Assembly (NCBI GenBank): GCA_050084985.1
Contig: JBITNC010000002.1
Span: 18,972,001-19,036,000, forward strand
DNA from: Nageia nagi
Taxonomy: Eukaryota > Pinophyta
Direction of reading: 5' to 3'
DNA: 64,000 bases
The notes beneath the pieces were generated by a model, which saw only the letters and a list, made by a program, of their open reading frames with translations, searched no databases and had not been told where the DNA came from. Positions within the stretch are counted from its first letter, which is position 1; every line of letters begins with the position of its first letter. Both the position numbers and the translations under genes were made by a program. Below, piece by piece: positions 59,491-64,000 of the stretch.

Positions 59491-62149
59491 CAGAAATGAG
59501 AAAAAAAATAGGTCAATCGTATTTATGAAATAGGTGGTTTGAAAGAAAAAAAGTTTATTAATGTTCATAGGAGATCAAGAGCGGTCTATGGGACAATTGT
59601 AAGGGTAAATATTAACTATCTATGGGATAATTGTATGGGCAAGTATGTTGTAGCGTACATCTCACACTTAGAAAGAGATACAGTTAGTTAAGTTGAGTCA
59701 AACATAACTCAGAAGATAGTTCTCTACATAATTGTATGGGGAGTACAATGTATCTCATGAATCAGGAAACAACAAGGTCCACATGTAACCAACTCAAATT
59801 ACATCTGTACTCCTCATAAACAAGTTCACTTTGGAAGCAAGGCCTAATTTTACCATAGAGATACAATAGCACAATAGTTTAGAATAATGAAACATAATAA
59901 GTTATTATAAAATGAAATAATGAAATAAAAATAAGATATTTAGTTGAATTGGTTGAGGAGGTTACTTTGCATTAGTGAGTTTTTGAAGGTTACAATTTTA
60001 AAATCTTAATCCACATTTATTATATTAAATGTTTATTGGAATATTTACTTTGAGGACTTTATTTTAATTTCTTAGGGCATTTGATATTTTTGAAGGTTGT
60101 AAAATTTATGATCCTTTACAATTTTATAATTCATTTGATGTACTATGAATTATTTAGGATTACTAATATAAGATTTCAATTTTATTATATTTTACAATTT
60201 TTTTGTACTATAATAGCTCTTAAAGTAGTTTATACTTTATTGTATGAAGGGAAACATAATTCATGAGGGGGTACATCTTGAGCTACTTGTAAGATGGGGA
60301 TAATTGGGAACTCAAATGTCCATTGCTTAAAGAGTAATTTAGTGTCTTGGAAATAGTTAATCAAAGCTCTTATTTAGATAAAAATTGTATATAAAAAAAA
60401 AGCAATATGAAATGAAATGATACAAAATGTGAACAAGTGACCCTTATTCTAGGTTCATCACTTATCATGTTTCAATTGAGTGAACTTTAATATAAACCAG
60501 AAAAAAAGCTACTCAACTATAATCATGACAATATAACCTACAAACATTGCCAAAATATAATTCTATAAAGATCTTATATTTATTAATATCAAATTATTTT
60601 ACTTTGATATGATTTTTAAATAATATTTCCTACCCAATGTGTGAAAGTTATATTTAACACATACAAGAAATATATTTTTGAATTATAAAATATACTAAGA
60701 AATTATTCTTGAAGCCTAAAAATGCCAATACATGAAACTTCTAACATATGAGGCTAATGTGACACATTGAATATCAAGAGTAAAAGTAGGAGATGATATA
60801 TTACCTTAATCCTTGAATCCTTTTATCATAATCATTTACTCAAATCATACTTGAATAAACCCTATCATATGTAGGATGTGCATAGTATTTGACTAATTGG
60901 GGCCCTTGTGATAAGATAAATATTAGTAAGCTCCTTATGGATAAAATAAATAAAACTTGAAATATTAATCTATAAATAAATATTTTATCTTAAAATTAAA
61001 AAATAAATATAGACACTTATGGGAAAATGATGCATTTGGAAAATTAGAACACATACGATATTTTTTAAAAATTAAAGAAAAGAGCTATAGCAACCTTAGA
61101 TGAAAAATAAATTAACATAGAATATGAAATAAATTACTTGCTTACTTGATTTGGATGAATGCAACCCTTTTGGGAACTTTCTAAAACTATCTGGAATGAT
61201 TGATGTAAATTGCAATTTAGAGGGATTTTGATGGTTATCCTAGATAAATTGAGGTCACAAAACACCTATATACTAAAGCAAAAAGATAATGTAACTTTTA
61301 GGGGATTGAAGTATTCTTCAAATAGGATCAATGATGGTGAGCTTATAGGGCTTGTACATTAAGAGATATTATAATTAAATATATTATTACTTTCTATCTA
61401 ATAATAATAAATTTGGATGAACCTATGACATGAGCTTAATGTACCATATTTTCATCTTTCTTTTTATTTGTTTGGCTTGGAATTGATTGTGTAATCTTCA
61501 TTAAAACAAGATATTAAAAGAAAAATAATTCATATGACTTGCATAGTGAAATACATATTATGTAATCTTGATTTATTTTGCTTGGAATTGATTAATATCT
61601 ATCCATCCTATCTCATAACTTGTATAGTGAAATACAAATTTTGTAACACAAATGTTACAAAAGATGATATCTTTTTTGTTTATTTTCTGATTTTGGAATT
61701 ACATTATACAAACATATAATAATATTTATAATTTGATCCTTGTTTAAGAATTTTTAAAAGAAAATAAACAAAAACAACCTTGATTTTATCATGAATCTTA
61801 ATTATTTTCAAAACAACTATTTAAGTACATAAAATATGCTTAACTAAACAAATTTTGTGAACCTTAAAAACCAAATAAAACTAATTAAAACACTTCATAT
61901 ATATCATATTCTTCTATTATTGTTCAATTTTACTTTTTTTTTTAATTTAATTGAATTTATATGTTTTTATTTTATTAATCAGTCCATTCAATAAACTCTT
62001 TGCAATTAAACACTTTCTAAACTTAGTGATTCTTAAACATAAATAATAAAAGACTTAAGGAACTGTAAATTCTGTTAGTTTTTTTTTTAATAATACTAAA
62101 TTATTTGAAGTTTCTGCTTAAAAAAACTTGTAATTGCTCCACTTTAGCC
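59491..62149. other. AT-rich DNA between promoter-like copies 2 and 3
   Basis: The first 1.3 kb is paralogous to about 9.5-10.5 kb. The rest shows one small local repeat (TGGAATTGATT with TAGTGAAATAC near 61477-61560 and 61590-61640). No gene. Confidence 0.5.
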
Positions 62150-63080
62150 AAGTTGAATATCATTCATAGCTATAGAAAACACAAAAGTTGATGACAATGT
62201 GGTTGTTAGAATGTTTTCTCTCATCCTATTATATTCCTTCACTTATGCTTCCAGTTCCATGTTGCTTTCTTATTTCACACACTACACTAATCTTGTAAAC
62301 ATGTCATGCTTCTGACATCTCCGAATGTTTCAACAAATGTGACGTTGTACAAATAAGAATAACTACTATATATTGCTTAATGGAACAAGGTGTCAACATG
62401 CCGAGTATTAAATACACTGTCAATTACATCAAACTATAATAAGCATAAATTCCTTTACTTAAGTTGAATGCTCAAGTTGAATCCATTAAATAAATGGTTT
62501 ATTATATTCCTTTTCGTAGGTAGTAAACAATGAATGCAAGCTTTGAATTTCCAATGGATTCCGTGAGAGAATTGAATGCATGGATTCATTAAAAACTAAT
62601 TGCAGAGAGAAAATGGAACTCAATTTGAATCAGTCATAGGCATGTATGAAATGGTCTGAGAGTTAGCTAGTGTAGTTCTAGTGGACCAACTAGAATGTTT
62701 GATACAGAGGCATTGGATAACTGACAAAGCTACTCTTGTCACAAGGATTTTATCGTTGCAACTACTATACGGTATAAATAAGTAGTATGGGACAAGTTAA
62801 CGGAAGGAATACGTTATAGTTCGTTTTGAGCTTGGACATCATCATTCGTCACGCATGTTGTTACTGTCAGTCTAGTTGTGTTACCTGTATCTGTAAATTA
62901 TCAATCCATGGAGAGAGATATATGAATATGGGCAAAGCACATACTATTCGTAAGGTTTCTTGGCAACGAAGCTTACATCCAATACATCATTTTGCATCCA
63001 TTTATTTCAACCTTCCACATAGATAGTGAATTCCATCTAATAACCTAAGGTCTCCCCATAGTAACTCCTTAGGTGAAAAA
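62150..63080 (+). repeat. Promoter-like segment, copy 3 of 3
   Basis: Homologous to copies 1 and 2, with TATAAATA at 62773-62780, GTATGGGACAAG after it, GTTTTGAGCTTGGACATC and GAATATGGGCAAAGC. The ATG near 62926 opens 33 codons (MGKAHTIRKVSWQRSL) before a TAG. In copies 1 and 2 the corresponding frame is stopped earlier, so coding is doubtful. An AAG/GTTTCT sequence could be an old splice donor. Confidence 0.62.
62773..62780 (+). promoter_or_regulatory. Possible TATA box in segment copy 3
   Basis: TATAAATA about 50 bases before the conserved GTTTTGAGCT block, with only GGTATAGATAA at this position in copy 2. Function is inferred. Confidence 0.35.
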
Positions 63081-64000
63081 AAAATAGTTCTATTAATGTT
63101 GGGAAATGATAAAAAGTTAAGTGAATCGTATTTAAGTATCTTTTAAAATGTTTTGGAATTTATGTTTTTGAAAAATTAAATAGATAGTTTGGTATTTTTA
63201 GATATATATTTAATATATTTAAGTTGGTTTAAAATAAATTATAATGTTTAGAGATGTATAAAGTATAAATAAAATATTATGTATTAACTTTAATTTTTTA
63301 ATAATTTAGAATTGTGAATGATATTTTTTTTTTAATTAGATATTAAGAATTAATTAGGTTGTTATATTTTTAGATATCTTCATGGGTTTAAATAGTGCTC
63401 CTTACTTTTACTATTTGAATGTAGATATATAAATTAATGAATTCTAAAAAATGAATTTGACATTTTGTTACTCTTGTAGGCATCTCTTCATGGGTTTGAA
63501 TCATGCTCCTTACTTCCACTATAACATTTAGTGCACTAAGTTAACCATATTTTATTATTTACAACTCAAAGCAATGTTGATTTTGAATGTGGATAATTAA
63601 ATTGATGAATTCTTTAAAATGAATTTAACCTATGTTTAAAGAAAAGAATAAGTTTTTTTTTAGATTGAACTTGAGAGCTCTCCTCAGTAAATCGAGAGGC
63701 TTTCCAATGTACTAACCATTTTCTCTTGTTGAAAATTGAAAGAAATGTTGAGATATTCATTAATTTTTTTTAGTTATTCAAATTTTACCTTGAGAAATTC
63801 TCTCTAATATTAAAGCATAGAAAAAATGAAAACCTAAATATTAAATAAATTTCACATAAAATATATTTTATAAAAAAAGTTAAAATATTTAAAAAGATTA
63901 GTTATTTATGATATACAATAATAAAATCAAGACTTATTAATTCTTGAGGTTAAATGTTATTTTGCAAAAAATAATGAACTCACCATTACACCACATGCTA
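63081..64000. other. AT-rich DNA to the window end, no gene seen
   Basis: A short duplication is visible: GGCATCTCTTCATGGGTTTGAAT..GCTCCTTACTT at about 63480 resembles ATATCTTCATGGGTTTAAAT..GCTCCTTACTT at about 63374. Nothing else is supported. Confidence 0.5.

Noticed and set aside
62826-63026. A 66-codon frame including MGKAHTIRKVSW as a real first exon
   Set aside because: The equivalent frames in the two paralogous segments are stopped early, so coding constraint is not supported.
1-64000. tRNA, rRNA or other structured RNA genes, and a separate novel multi-gene system
   Set aside because: No cloverleaf with A and B boxes and no rRNA segments were recognised by eye. Apart from tRNA-primer sites and the element parts described, nothing suggests a multi-gene system.

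Overview
This is a window of plant nuclear DNA. It is AT-rich and CpG-poor, has no credible intact protein-coding gene, and is made mostly of decaying LTR retrotransposons. The size of the gene desert, the mix of Ty1/copia and Ty3/gypsy elements and a plant-type PPR fragment suggest a large-genome seed plant, possibly a gymnosperm. The group is an inference and I cannot name the species.

Layout. (1) 1-5102: copia element E1 on the minus strand, its 3' LTR cut by the window edge. (2) 5103-11601: AT-rich DNA with a 17-bp tandem array, the first of three related promoter-like segments (about 7.9-8.9 kb) and a large AT palindrome. (3) 11602-25684: copia element E3 on the plus strand with matching 491-bp LTRs and TSD AAACC. 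It has an unusually long leader (about 3.1 kb) carrying fragments of two host genes (PPR and a WD40 protein like plant ASG2/WDTC1). A second copia element, E2 (16723-21862, TSD ACTCG), sits inside its integrase region. (4) 25685-36591: old decayed DNA with the end of a 72-bp repeat array, a gypsy integrase remnant (minus strand, about 34.9-35.3 kb) and a probable gypsy LTR. (5) 36592-46410: minus-strand gypsy gag-protease remnant with no recognisable reverse transcriptase. (6) 46955-55732: E3b, a minus-strand relative of E3 with nearly identical 525-bp LTRs, set in one arm of an inverted repeat. (7) 55733-64000: AT-rich DNA with copies two and three of the promoter-like segment.

How the parts relate. 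E3 and E3b are the most informative pair. E3b holds the uninterrupted version of the site where E2 entered E3. Its leader carries different GC-rich cargo where E3 carries host gene fragments. Both have an array of 49-bp hairpin units before the polypurine tract, and both share a TGA between protease and integrase. E3b has only about 4 LTR differences in 525 bp yet many coding breaks, so it was probably copied by proteins supplied in trans. The best candidate for something undescribed is this long-leader, gene-fragment-carrying copia family with its covarying hairpin array.
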